The notes below the pieces were generated by a model, which worked only from the letters and a program-made list of their open reading frames with translations, did not search any database and was not told where the DNA came from. Of a stretch of 64,000 bases of DNA, positions 1 to 7,921 are shown one piece after another. A program made the position numbers and the translations under genes. Location: NCBI RefSeq assembly GCF_027531545.1, contig NZ_JAPZSC010000006.1, positions 1 through 64,000 on the forward strand. The letters run 5' to 3'. Numbering within the stretch: position 1 is the stretch's first letter; every line of letters begins with the position of its first letter. The stretch is from Silanimonas sp. Lineage in GTDB: Bacteria; Pseudomonadota; Gammaproteobacteria; Xanthomonadales; Xanthomonadaceae.

Positions 1-1
1 G

Positions 2-178
2 ACCTTCCATGAAGCGGCGTCGGGGCGCGTCTACGCGGCCTACGGTGGCGTCTACATCGGCCTCGCCATTGCCTGGCTGTGGATGGTGGACGGCATCAGG
101 CCGTCCCTTTGGGATGTGGCGGGCGTGAGCCTTGCCTTGGCGGGGATGGCAGTGATCGTGATTCAGCCGGCTAGATAA
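2..178 (+). CDS. ynfA: YnfA/UPF0060 family small membrane protein, C-terminal part
   Basis: The 5' end lies outside the window; 58 C-terminal residues are present. The segment [15 protein letters not shown] followed by a WLWMVDG.RP motif and a final hydrophobic helix is typical of the C-terminal half of the about 108-residue, four-helix UPF0060 (YnfA) inner-membrane proteins, which resemble small multidrug resistance proteins. The stop codon is directly followed by DNA of the accessory island, so this gene may mark the left chromosomal flank. Function in the cell is not established from the sequence; the family assignment is firm. Confidence 0.85.
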   Translation, partial: TFHEAASGRVYAAYGGVYIGLAIAWLWMVDGIRPSLWDVAGVSLALAGMAVIVIQPAR

Positions 179-339
179 AATGAGTGTCCGAACATGCCAA
201 TAGCAGACTTCGCGAGGCGTGTTTCTTCTTTCTCAGGGCGGATTTCAAAGAATTTCAGCCACGTATTACCCACTTGAAGCGGGGGCTCCGCTTCCCGGCT
301 TTGCACTACGGAGTCAGTGCGCTTAGCGGAGGCATCCAC

Positions 340-447
340 GTGCCATCCAGCAAGCTCGAAGCGATCTACTGCGTACTCGTCGTGGCGACGGCGGTCATCG
401 TCGGCATCGTGAAGTGTGCGCAGTGCGGTCCCATCCTAAGGGACTAG
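340..447 (+). CDS. Possible 35-residue single-helix membrane peptide
   Basis: A GTG codon at 340 has a GGAGG sequence at 328-332, seven bases upstream, and opens a short frame with one hydrophobic helix (AIYCVLVVATAVIVGIV) followed by a CAQC motif. I do not recognise it. The good ribosome binding site is the only support, and a chance frame is quite possible. The rest of the interval 179-470 shows no gene I can support. Confidence 0.3.
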   Translation: MPSSKLEAIYCVLVVATAVIVGIVKCAQCGPILRD

Positions 448-470
448 TTCATCCAACCATGCGGCACAGC

Positions 471-502
471 GAAGAGGCCCGGGCATTGTCCCGGGCCTCT
501 TC
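471..502 (+). terminator. Perfect 13-bp hairpin upstream of the DUF932 gene
   Basis: GAAGAGGCCCGGG pairs perfectly with CCCGGGCCTCTTC around a six-base loop. The downstream bases (GTTTATG) are only weakly T-rich. It could end transcription entering from the left flank or shield the following module. Confidence 0.6.
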
Positions 503-535
503 GTTTATGCCGTCCAGAAACTCAGGAGAGAAACA

Positions 536-1492
536 ATGCATCTGGTACAGACCATGGCCTACGCCGGGGAGAAGCCCTGGCACGGCATCGGTAACCGGCT
601 CGCTGCCGGGCAATCCATCGAAGAGTGGCGTCGCCAGTCGGGCATGGACTGGGCGATCGAGGAGTCCGAGGTTCGCTACATCACGGGCAACAACAACGTG
701 GGCGTCATCAATGCCTTCCCAGAACAGAAGGTGCTCTATCGCTCGGACACCAAGGCGCCGCTCGCGGTGGTGAGCAAGCGCTTCAAGGTGGTCCAGCCGG
801 GCGAGATCCTCGAGTTCTACCGAGACCTGACGGCCGGCAACGGCTTCGAGCTGGAGACGGCCGGCGTGCTCCGTGAGGGGAAGAAGTTCTGGGCGTTGGC
901 GCGCACCGGGCAGAGCGTGACGCTCAAGGGGCGGGATCGCGTCGATGGCTACCTGCTACTCGCCACGGCCTGCGACGGGACGCTGGCAACGACCGCCCAG
1001 TTCACGTCGGTGCGCGTTGTCTGCAACAACACCCTGTCGATCGCTCTGGGCAACAGCAGTGGGGCCATCAAGGTGCCGCACCGCAGCCAGTTCGATCCTG
1101 ATGCCGTGAAGCGTCAGCTCGGGATTACCGTGTCGGCGTGGGACGGTTTCGTGGCCCGCATGAAGGCGCTCTGCGAGGTGCAGCTCGCGCCGGATGCCGT
1201 CGACGACCTGCTCCGCCGTGTCCTGACTTACTCGGTCACCGAGAGCCGGGACGACGTGGTGAACGAGCAGGCGCTTGCCAGCGTCCGTGCGCTGTATGCA
1301 GGCGGGGGTAGGGGGGCGATGCTCGCGTCCAGCCGCGGGACGGCGTGGGGCGTTCTCAACAGCGTCACCGAGTACGTCGACCACCATCGCCGGGCGCGCA
1401 GCGAGGACCACCGTCGCGAAGCCGCGTGGTTCGGGCAGGGGGCGCAGCTCAAGCAGCGTGCTTGGGACGAGGTGATGGCTGCCGTGAACTAG
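536..1492 (+). CDS. DUF932 (phage/plasmid-like TIGR03299) protein
   Basis: A 318-residue protein with the usual length and features of DUF932: an N-terminal GEKPWHGIG segment, a central RVVCNNTL segment and a C-terminal helical region. A good AGGAGAG site lies about nine bases before the ATG. Members are carried by plasmids, ICEs and phages beside single-strand annealing or nuclease genes, but no biochemical role is established. Here it opens the accessory module and converges on the XRE regulator, with a shared hairpin between them. Confidence 0.85.
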   Translation: MHLVQTMAYAGEKPWHGIGNRLAAGQSIEEWRRQSGMDWAIEESEVRYITGNNNVGVINAFPEQKVLYRSDTKAPLAVVSKRFKVVQPGEILEFYRDLTAGNGFELETAGVLREGKKFWALARTGQSVTLKGRDRVDGYLLLATACDGTLATTAQFTSVRVVCNNTLSIALGNSSGAIKVPHRSQFDPDAVKRQLGITVSAWDGFVARMKALCEVQLAPDAVDDLLRRVLTYSVTESRDDVVNEQALASVRALYAGGGRGAMLASSRGTAWGVLNSVTEYVDHHRRARSEDHRREAAWFGQGAQLKQRAWDEVMAAVN

Positions 1493-1513
1493 GCGGGCGT
1501 GGGCGGTGGCGAG

Positions 1514-1545
1514 AGTGAGGCGCTTGCTGACGCAGGCGCCTCACT
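1514..1545. terminator. Convergent hairpin between the DUF932 and XRE genes
   Basis: AGTGAGGCGC and GCGCCTCACT form a perfect 10-bp stem around a 12-base loop. The right arm overlaps the stop codon of the minus-strand regulator. There is no T-tract on the plus side, so a terminator role is inferred from position. Confidence 0.5.
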
Positions 1546-1984
1546 TGCCTCGCTTCTTCGCGGGTGGGGCAAGGAGCCCGGACAGGGCCTCGGCGAGCCG
1601 TGAGCGCTCCTCATCGGGCGCTGCAGCAACCCGTGCAATCGCTTCGGCAAGCGGCGGTGAGGCCAAGAGGGCTCGAAGGGCACGGACCAGCCGCTCCTGC
1701 TCAGCCGCGTTGGCGCGCGACAGCTCAAGGATCCCATCGGCCATGGCCGGGTTCTCGGCGACAAGGTAGGCGATGGGGACGTCCAGTACCTCGGCCAGCT
1801 TGTCGAGGTTGTCGAAGCCGATGGCCGTGACCTGGTGCTCGTAGCGGTTGATGCGCGACGAGCCTTTGTCTTTACCCAGCCCCATGCGGTCCCCCAGCGC
1901 CCGCTGGCTCAGCCCACGCAACTGCCTCGCCTGAGCAAGGCGCGCAGCAAAGAGAGCGCGGGCGGAGGTTTCGGGCACCAGCAA
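1541..1984 (-). CDS. XRE-family HTH transcriptional regulator
   Basis: A 147-residue protein. Residues about 12-70 form a Cro/CI-type helix-turn-helix: ARQLRGLSQRALGDRMGLG, then a SRINRYE recognition region and a LDKLAEVLDVPIAYL segment. The C-terminal half is helical and Ala/Leu-rich and may mediate oligomerisation. It is divergent from the J-domain gene, so the 154-bp intergenic region probably holds the promoters and operator it controls. It is most likely the repressor of the accessory module (inference). Confidence 0.85.
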   Translation of the reverse strand: MLVPETSARALFAARLAQARQLRGLSQRALGDRMGLGKDKGSSRINRYEHQVTAIGFDNLDKLAEVLDVPIAYLVAENPAMADGILELSRANAAEQERLVRALRALLASPPLAEAIARVAAAPDEERSRLAEALSGLLAPPAKKRGK

Positions 1985-2038
1985 AGGTCGGCATGGAACA
2001 AGCCCGAATCATGGCGGCACCCCTATCGGTCTGGCAGA

Positions 2039-2057
2039 CTCTATCCTGAGAATAGAG
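2039..2057. promoter_or_regulatory. Candidate operator, CTCTAT-N7-ATAGAG inverted repeat
   Basis: A perfect 6-bp inverted repeat with a 7-bp spacer lies in the divergent region between the XRE regulator and the J-domain gene, about 55 bp upstream of the regulator start. The position and symmetry suit an XRE dimer site; no second copy was seen. Confidence 0.35.
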
Positions 2058-2138
2058 GGTATCGACGGCCAGTGGGAGTACCCCGCCGTCCGGCAGGGCG
2101 GGTCTCGGGAGCGTTAGCGAAATGAAGGAGAAAGAGCG

Positions 2139-3437
2139 TTGGACGTGAACCCCTACGAGGTGCTGGGCGTTCGCCCCAGCGCCGGGAGTGACGAGATCGA
2201 GTTGGCCTTCAAGGGCCGACGTAGCCAGTACCACCCCGACCGATACGCCGAGTCCGATGCCGAGACCCAGGAATGGGCGACGGAGAAGATGAAGGAGGTC
2301 AATGCGGCTTACCGCATCCTGACCACGCCTGAGCTTCGCGCACAGTGCGATCAGCGATGGACTCGCCAACGCCCGAAGGCCTCTGAACCGGCAGAGCTGG
2401 CAAGTCCCCCAGCGCTGGACTTCGCTTCGGCACTGCTGAAGCCGGCATGGACTTGGTTTCACGACAAGGTCTACGCCAAGCCGAACATTCCGAGAGCAAA
2501 GTTCGACGGTGCCAAGGCGTCGTACGCCCCCGCTGTCGCGCTTGAGGATGTGCTGGTCCTCGTCGACGACACGCTGTTCGGCGGAGCGCGCGAAGGGATG
2601 CTGGTGACCAAGGATGGCTTGTACGCACGCCAGAAGTTCGAGGACGCCCGCTACATCCGTTTGGACGGCGTCCGGAGCTTGGAGAACGGCGCCTCAAATC
2701 GGCTGACGGTCAATGGCGCCAAGTTCTTCGAAGGCGCCTTCGTTGAAGAGGCCGCGATGGACCTTCTCGCCAATCGAATTAGATCCGCGCTGAAGGAATC
2801 CCAAGGCGCCTCGGGGGAGAGCAAGGCGAGTCCTGAGGCGAATTCGGCGGACGACTTGGAGTCGCTGCATCGCCTTCATCGACGTGCCTTGACGGAAATG
2901 CGGAATCGGCTTGGTGAAAGCACCCTGGTGATCGACCTGCTGATCGACCAGCAGATGCAGAGCCTGCTTGCCTTCTCGTCGACATTGGCTCGCAAGGCGA
3001 AGTCGTTGCCTCGGCGTGCCCAAGGGCCGGTTGACGCGGAAGTCGCGGAGGGGATGTTGCCGCTCTTCTTGGCACTCCACTACTTCAGCCTGTCGCAGCT
3101 GCCTGACGCATTTCGAAAGGCGCTAGGGAAGGACTTCACCGGCTTCCACGAGGTGAGCGAGGCCTACAAGCACGCCTACCTCTGGCATTTCCGTCACCTG
3201 TTCGGGCGTCCTGTTGCAGGAAAAGAGGACGACATCCTCACGATGGCCTTGGCGTTCTTTCACCGCGACGGTGAGGGCCCGGCCGACCTCCGTCTTCCGA
3301 GGCGTCAGGTGCTTGAGCACACGCTGACCAGCTTTGGTCTTCACCCCTCCGACGCCGATGGGCTGGTCCAGCGCTTCCAAGACCTCGCCACCGCCTGGAT
3401 ACCCAAGCTCATCGCTTTCCTCGCGGAGTCGGACTGA
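2139..3437 (+). CDS. J-domain (DnaJ-like) protein
   Basis: A 432-residue protein with an N-terminal J-domain (residues about 4-70) containing the HPD motif at 32-34 (YHPDRY) needed to stimulate Hsp70 ATPase. The remaining 360 residues have no cysteine repeats or DnaJ C-terminal domain that I recognise, so it is a specialised co-chaperone rather than DnaJ itself. The start is a TTG at 2139 with AAGGAG about nine bases upstream; an in-frame GTG at 2145 is the alternative. It is the first gene of a plus-strand run. The client or partner is unknown. Confidence 0.8.
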   Translation: MDVNPYEVLGVRPSAGSDEIELAFKGRRSQYHPDRYAESDAETQEWATEKMKEVNAAYRILTTPELRAQCDQRWTRQRPKASEPAELASPPALDFASALLKPAWTWFHDKVYAKPNIPRAKFDGAKASYAPAVALEDVLVLVDDTLFGGAREGMLVTKDGLYARQKFEDARYIRLDGVRSLENGASNRLTVNGAKFFEGAFVEEAAMDLLANRIRSALKESQGASGESKASPEANSADDLESLHRLHRRALTEMRNRLGESTLVIDLLIDQQMQSLLAFSSTLARKAKSLPRRAQGPVDAEVAEGMLPLFLALHYFSLSQLPDAFRKALGKDFTGFHEVSEAYKHAYLWHFRHLFGRPVAGKEDDILTMALAFFHRDGEGPADLRLPRRQVLEHTLTSFGLHPSDADGLVQRFQDLATAWIPKLIAFLAESD

Positions 3438-3455
3438 TTCATCGCAATCCCACGA

Positions 3456-3474
3456 ACGCCCGCCTTGCGGGCGT
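3456..3474 (+). terminator. Intercistronic hairpin after the J-domain gene
   Basis: ACGCCCGC and GCGGGCGT form a perfect 8-bp stem with a three-base loop. There is no T-tract, so it may be a processing or stability element rather than a terminator. Confidence 0.4.
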
Positions 3475-3505
3475 CCCTATTCGTGCGTTCAACAAGGAGT
3501 GAGAC

Positions 3506-3718
3506 ATGCGGAACAAGTTCATCGGTGCGTACGTCGCCATCGGGCTGCTATTTGCGCTCTACGGCACGTTGTGGGGTCCCTATGCCCACAAGAGCTTCAT
3601 GTACAAGCTTGGCCGGTCGATTGTTTGGCCGGCGCAGATCATCCCGGGGATCGGTGAGTTGCTCACGATCGTCATCGTGATTGGCGTGATCGTTCTTCTG
3701 TCGATGAGGAAGCCCTGA
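3506..3718 (+). CDS. Small two-helix membrane protein
   Basis: A 70-residue protein with an excellent AAGGAG site before its ATG. It has an N-terminal helix (AYVAIGLLFALYGTLWGPY) and a C-terminal helix (GELLTIVIVIGVIVLLS). Its stop overlaps the start of the following lipoprotein gene (TGATG), implying translational coupling. I do not recognise a family. Confidence 0.65.
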   Translation: MRNKFIGAYVAIGLLFALYGTLWGPYAHKSFMYKLGRSIVWPAQIIPGIGELLTIVIVIGVIVLLSMRKP

Positions 3719-4473
3719 TGAAGACGCGTGCTCTCGGCGCAATGACAGCAGTGGTTGCCGCTTCCGCGCTGCTCGCCGGATGTGGGAGCGGCGTGCAAAG
3801 CGAGTTCGTCGCTGGATGCAGGGATGGTGGTGCCACGGAGGAAATCTGCGAGTGCATGTACGACAAGCTCGAGGCGCACTACGGATTCGACGCCATGGAG
3901 GCCATGCAAACGAAAGGCGTCATGCCTCCTGACTTCATGAACCAAGGGGCGCTTACTGCCGCGCAGTGCCGAGGCATCGATCTCTCGGGCTCCATCGAAT
4001 CAGCCACAGAAGAGGGGGCGCTTTCGTCGAGCCCGGCTATCAATGGATCGGCAGACGCCGGTCCGGGGGCATCGGCATCGGATCAATCGCTTATCGACCA
4101 GGCGATCCAGATCACGGCGAGTGCCGTTTCTGGAGGTGAGTATCGCGACGCGCGGCTAGCGGCTTCAGGCGATGTCAACGCCGACGGTCGGGACGATGCA
4201 GCGGTCGTGTTCACCATCGAGGTGGCATCCACCAACACCGCCACCCAGAACCTGGCGGTCTTTGTTCGCCAAGACGACGGGAACCTGCGCTTCGCAGGGT
4301 CGACCGTGGTTGGTAGTCAGGGTGGTGCTGCGGTGGGCCGAATGGCCATCGAACAAGGCGCTGTGGTTCTTACGACGCTGAGCCTCGGCCCGAACGACCC
4401 CGATTGCTGTCCGTCTGTGGAGGAACGCACGCGCTTCGAGCTGTCGGGCGGTGCTTTGAGGCAAGTGCAGTAG
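3718..4473 (+). CDS. Predicted lipoprotein with a VCBS/FG-GAP-like C-terminal half
   Basis: A 251-residue protein with a signal peptide ending in the lipobox LLAG|C (Cys22). Residues 30-75 contain paired cysteines (CRDGG..EEICECMYDKLE). The C-terminal part has a DVNADGRDDAAVVF segment, a calcium-loop type pattern, followed by beta-strand-like sequence and a CC pair. It is translationally coupled to the preceding small membrane protein, suggesting they act together in the envelope. The function is unknown. Confidence 0.7.
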   Translation: MKTRALGAMTAVVAASALLAGCGSGVQSEFVAGCRDGGATEEICECMYDKLEAHYGFDAMEAMQTKGVMPPDFMNQGALTAAQCRGIDLSGSIESATEEGALSSSPAINGSADAGPGASASDQSLIDQAIQITASAVSGGEYRDARLAASGDVNADGRDDAAVVFTIEVASTNTATQNLAVFVRQDDGNLRFAGSTVVGSQGGAAVGRMAIEQGAVVLTTLSLGPNDPDCCPSVEERTRFELSGGALRQVQ

Positions 4474-4515
4474 TTCAACCAATCGTTGCCCGCCGGCGAG
4501 CGCGGCAGTCGTCCG

Positions 4516-4549
4516 AAAGGGCCGTCCGAAGGGGCGGCCCTTTTCTTTT
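4516..4549 (+). terminator. Rho-independent terminator
   Basis: AAAGGGCCG pairs with CGGCCCTTT around a 10-base loop and is followed by a T-rich run (TTTTCTTTT). It ends the J-domain/lipoprotein unit just before the YqaJ gene. Confidence 0.8.
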
Positions 4550-4562
4550 GGAGAGCGTGATC

Positions 4563-5546
4563 ATGAAAAATCGAGCGATACGGCTTGTGGACACTCGATC
4601 TCTGGATCGAGAGCAATGGCTTGCGGTGCGAAATGGAGGCATCGGCAGCTCGGACGCCGCCTCGGCGGTCGGCTTGTGCCCGTACCGGAGCCCGTTGGAG
4701 CTGTGGGCGCAGAAGACCGGCTCTGTGCCGGTAAGCCCGTTGAACGATGACGTGGACTCGCCCACTTACTGGGGCACGGTCCTCGAGCCCCTGCTGGCAG
4801 ACGCCTACGCCAAGGCGACTGGTCGACGCGTGCGGCGGGTCAATGCGGTGCTCCAGCACCCGACCTTCCCCTTCATGTTGGCCAACCTCGACCGGGAAGT
4901 GGTCGGGACGGATGAGGTCCGGATCCTCGAGTGCAAAACGGCCGGCGAGCATGGCTCCCGGAAGTGGCGTGCCGGGGTGCCGGAGCACATCCAGATCCAG
5001 GTGCAGCATCAACTGGCGGTCACGGGGCAGGGCGCGGCGGATGTCGCGGTCCTGCTGTGTGGTCAGGAGCTGCAGATCCACCGGATCGAGCGGGACGACG
5101 AGGTCATCTCCCGGCTGGTGATTCTGGAAGCCCGGTTCTGGGAACTGGTCACGTCAGGCACGCCGCCCGCGGCAGATGGCTCTGCATCGTCCGCCAAGGC
5201 GCTCCGGGAGCTGTATCGGGGCTCGGACAGCGTCATCGACCTGGGCGAGCAGGAGGGGCTCCTATCGGCCTTTGGTCGCCTGCTGGCCCTTGGCGCGGAG
5301 CTGGACGAGCGCGAGCGGGAAGCGGAGCGCCACCGTCAGGCCATCCAGCAGGCCATGGGTGAGGCGTCGGTTGCGGCCTTTGGCCCTCTCGGTGAAGCGC
5401 ACTTCAAGCGGGCGAAGGACAGCCTCGTTCTCAACGTCAAGAAACTCGAAGTCGATCACCCGGCGCTTGTCGCCTCCTACCGGGAGAGCAAGCCGGGTGC
5501 CCGTCGGTTCCGTCTCGTCACCACCCCCAAGGAGAACCCCCAGTGA
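4563..5546 (+). CDS. YqaJ-family (phage-type) exonuclease/recombinase
   Basis: A 327-residue protein of the PD-(D/E)XK YqaJ family, lambda-exonuclease-like enzymes that resect double-stranded DNA for single-strand annealing. Visible family motifs are GGIGSSD at 25-31, WGTVLEPL at 70-77, Asp110 in MLANLD, and the catalytic ECK at 123-125, followed by the HIQIQVQHQL helix. The C-terminal 110 residues are helical with an REREAERHRQ segment. The ATG at 4563 follows a GGAG site; longer upstream frames lack one. The stop overlaps the next gene, so the two products are probably partners in recombination. Confidence 0.88.
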   Translation: MKNRAIRLVDTRSLDREQWLAVRNGGIGSSDAASAVGLCPYRSPLELWAQKTGSVPVSPLNDDVDSPTYWGTVLEPLLADAYAKATGRRVRRVNAVLQHPTFPFMLANLDREVVGTDEVRILECKTAGEHGSRKWRAGVPEHIQIQVQHQLAVTGQGAADVAVLLCGQELQIHRIERDDEVISRLVILEARFWELVTSGTPPAADGSASSAKALRELYRGSDSVIDLGEQEGLLSAFGRLLALGAELDEREREAERHRQAIQQAMGEASVAAFGPLGEAHFKRAKDSLVLNVKKLEVDHPALVASYRESKPGARRFRLVTTPKENPQ

Positions 5547-6442
5547 TCAAGGGTCTTGCCATCACCCCACCCGTCATCGGGCGGATTTCCATCGGCCGCG
5601 TTGTGGAGCGCAACGGCAAGCGGCTTCCCGAGAAAGACGACCAGTTCACTCTCACCACCCAAGTGCAGAACCGGGACGGCTGGGCGCTGCATCCGTTAGA
5701 CGAGCAGCTGCGGAAGGCTACGGACGGCCAGAAGTTGCGTTCGATCCCGGTGCGGATGGTCTTCAACGATCCCGACCTCAACCTGCGCGCCGACTACTCG
5801 CTGTTCGACCGCACCAGCGGCCGGCCGCGCTGCGTTGGCAACGGCGAGACGTGCCGACGGATGGGGGAGGGCGGTGTCGAGCGCCTACCGTGCCCCGGGC
5901 CGGACGCCTGCGCCTTCGCCATGGGCGACTGCAAGGCCTACGCCCGGCTGAATGTGCTGGTCGGGGACGGTGAAGACGATGCCCTCGGCACCTTCGTGCT
6001 GCGGACCACCTCGTTCAACACCATCCGGACGCTGGCCGCCCGGCTGCAGTACTTCAGTGCCGTCTCCGGCAACCGCTTGTCCTGCATGCCGCTGGAGCTG
6101 AAGCTGCGCGGCAAGTCGACCACGATGAGCCACCGCTCGGCGATCTTCTATGTCGATCTGGTGGTGCGCTCCGGCATGACGCTGGAAGCGGCCATCAAAG
6201 TGGCGCAGGAGCGAGAGGAGGCGAGGCGGGCGGCCGGGCTGGATCAGGCCGCCTTGGATGAGGCTGCTCGGCAGGGCTTCGCCAACGGCGCGTTCGAGGA
6301 TCTGGCAGAGGACGTGCCGGCCATCGCCGAGGAGTTCTTCCCGGCGGAGTCTCTCGGGGGCACCGAAGGGCCGATCCCTGTTCCGGCGACGGGCCTTCGC
6401 GGGCGCCTTGAGGGCCAGTTGCAGCGGCAGGTTCAGGCATGA
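5543..6442 (+). CDS. Gp3-like recombination directionality/metal-binding family protein
   Basis: A 299-residue protein whose first 210 residues match the Gp3-like recombination directionality factor group, often annotated 'hydrolase or metal-binding protein'. It has a Cys cluster (CVGNGETCRRM then CPGPDACAFAMGDCKAY) that probably binds zinc, and a central LRTTSFNTIRTLAARL segment. The C-terminal 80 residues are acidic and low complexity. The gene overlaps the YqaJ gene by four bases. On ICEs this pair usually sits in the recombination module. Whether it controls the tyrosine integrase here is unknown, because the founding Gp3 works with a serine integrase. Confidence 0.65.
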   Translation: MIKGLAITPPVIGRISIGRVVERNGKRLPEKDDQFTLTTQVQNRDGWALHPLDEQLRKATDGQKLRSIPVRMVFNDPDLNLRADYSLFDRTSGRPRCVGNGETCRRMGEGGVERLPCPGPDACAFAMGDCKAYARLNVLVGDGEDDALGTFVLRTTSFNTIRTLAARLQYFSAVSGNRLSCMPLELKLRGKSTTMSHRSAIFYVDLVVRSGMTLEAAIKVAQEREEARRAAGLDQAALDEAARQGFANGAFEDLAEDVPAIAEEFFPAESLGGTEGPIPVPATGLRGRLEGQLQRQVQA

Positions 6443-6672
6443 CCAGTGAGGTCAGACGTTACCGCTACGGCTTGGACGCCAAGGCGGTCGAGTGCGTCGA
6501 GGATGTGCTCTCGAACGACGAGAACAGCACGAATGCTGAGCTGGCGGAGTACTTCCAGAAGCAAGGCCTGAGCCGATTGCAGGCGGAGTCGGTGATGTGT
6601 CATCGGGAGGATTACTTGCTAAACATCTACCGCACGGGCGAGGGTCCGTTGCGCGCGAGTCAGCACCGGTGA
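6439..6672 (+). CDS. Small hypothetical protein of the recombination module
   Basis: A 77-residue protein starting with ATGA overlap on the preceding gene. Its central part (VLSNDENSTNAELAEYFQKQGLS) looks like a short helical DNA- or protein-binding fold, but I recognise no family. Coupling to the preceding genes supports expression. Confidence 0.6.
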   Translation: MTSEVRRYRYGLDAKAVECVEDVLSNDENSTNAELAEYFQKQGLSRLQAESVMCHREDYLLNIYRTGEGPLRASQHR

Positions 6673-6771
6673 GGCGCACGGCATGGGGAATGACGTAAAC
6701 GCTTACGCGTGTAGCGTTGGCTGTCTGCCTGCCTATGCGATGGTTCGACATCGACAAGAAGAACCGGTCAC

Positions 6772-6823
6772 GACCAATGGGGAGCCTCCGGGCTCCTCAT
6801 TGGTCTGAGCGTTAATTTTTTTT
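6772..6823. terminator. Strong bidirectional terminator
   Basis: A 15-bp stem (GACCAATGGGGAGCC with GGCTCCTCATTGGTC, one G-U pair) has a four-base loop and is followed by an eight-T run at 6816-6823. It separates the plus-strand recombination module from the convergent CBASS operon. Nothing supportable lies in 6673-6771. Confidence 0.85.
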
Positions 6824-6826
6824 GCC

Positions 6827-7921
6827 CTAGCGGCTTGTTGTCTTTACAAGCTGTGTGTCTGTTGGACCGATTTGCACCGCCCATGGATACGCTGGTGATG
6901 CTGTGCGATCGTACTGATAGCACGCAATCTTGGGCATGTTGCGACGATCGTAAGAGCGCCCAAGACGAATCGCCAAGCTGCTCGGCGCTGCGAGAATCAA
7001 CGAGATCTGCTCGACACCGCTATTGCCAAGGCTTGCGATAGTCGAAACGAATTGCGAGGCCAATGCGCTCTGCTTCGCGTCGGACCAGAGTGTTTCGGGA
7101 AGCGGGTTGGGCAGCGACAACGAGACTACCGGTGTGTCGCCAAACGTCTTCTTGATGGCTGTTGCGTTGGTGAGATAGGACGCAGAAACCGAAAGCACAA
7201 CGTGCGACGTTTCGGGATGCAATTGCTCGATCCCCGCTAGGCTAAAGCGTTCGCCATCATCTGGCTCATCCAGTCGTCTCCATTTGCTGCTCGTTCGATC
7301 CCAATCCATTGGTGTGATCGCGCCCTCATCGTCGATGAGCACCCCAGCGATAAAGAGAAGAGGAACTTGGAGGACGCCCGCAGCGACCAGGCTAACGTCC
7401 TCAGGTTTGCGAGAGCCGCGAAGGCTACGAAGCTGTTCTGGAATTCTCAGAACCTTCGCGAGCGCGTGCTCAATTGATCCAGACACGGCCAGCTCTCGGA
7501 CGTCGACAACTCCGTCAATTCGCTGGCCAATCAGGTCTCGAGGAACAGACCCAAGCAGTGGCTTGTCAGACGTATCCACAAGCCCTCGAAGCTCCAAGGC
7601 CAAAACGGCACGTCGCTCGGACGCGGCTCTGGTTGCACACCAGTCACTGATCGACATGTAGGCGCCAGAAAATGCCAGTGCCAAGCCGACCAGAAACGCA
7701 ATAACCAACCAGTAGAACGGTAGCCCTTCGCTCGTGGAGAAGGACCCGAGAAACCCAAAGGGTCCCAAAGACCCGCTGATCCCAAATCTCCATCCGCCGC
7801 CTACGGCAGCTGCAATGATCGGCACGCCCCCCAAAATCAGCGTGCGACTCGGGTGTCGACGACGGGTAACCCACTTGAAGAGCGTCGAAATCCATCTCTT
7901 TGAACTTGAGTTCCAGCTCAT
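6827..7921 (-). CDS. CBASS effector: two transmembrane helices fused to a SAVED domain
   Basis: A 364-residue protein. Two hydrophobic helices (about 28-45 and 69-90) follow a basic N-terminus. The rest is a SAVED sensor domain, recognisable by its C-terminal pattern: VEQISLILAAPSSLAIRLG, then MPKIACYQYD. SAVED domains bind cyclic oligonucleotides made by the partner CD-NTase; membrane-helix effectors are thought to breach the inner membrane and stop infected cells. The start at 7921 is set by an ATGA overlap with the upstream E2 gene; a longer in-frame extension to 8128 has no support. It is the last gene of the CBASS operon. Effector class is inferred from domain order. Confidence 0.85.
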   Translation of the reverse strand: MSWNSSSKRWISTLFKWVTRRRHPSRTLILGGVPIIAAAVGGGWRFGISGSLGPFGFLGSFSTSEGLPFYWLVIAFLVGLALAFSGAYMSISDWCATRAASERRAVLALELRGLVDTSDKPLLGSVPRDLIGQRIDGVVDVRELAVSGSIEHALAKVLRIPEQLRSLRGSRKPEDVSLVAAGVLQVPLLFIAGVLIDDEGAITPMDWDRTSSKWRRLDEPDDGERFSLAGIEQLHPETSHVVLSVSASYLTNATAIKKTFGDTPVVSLSLPNPLPETLWSDAKQSALASQFVSTIASLGNSGVEQISLILAAPSSLAIRLGRSYDRRNMPKIACYQYDRTASPAYPWAVQIGPTDTQLVKTTSR

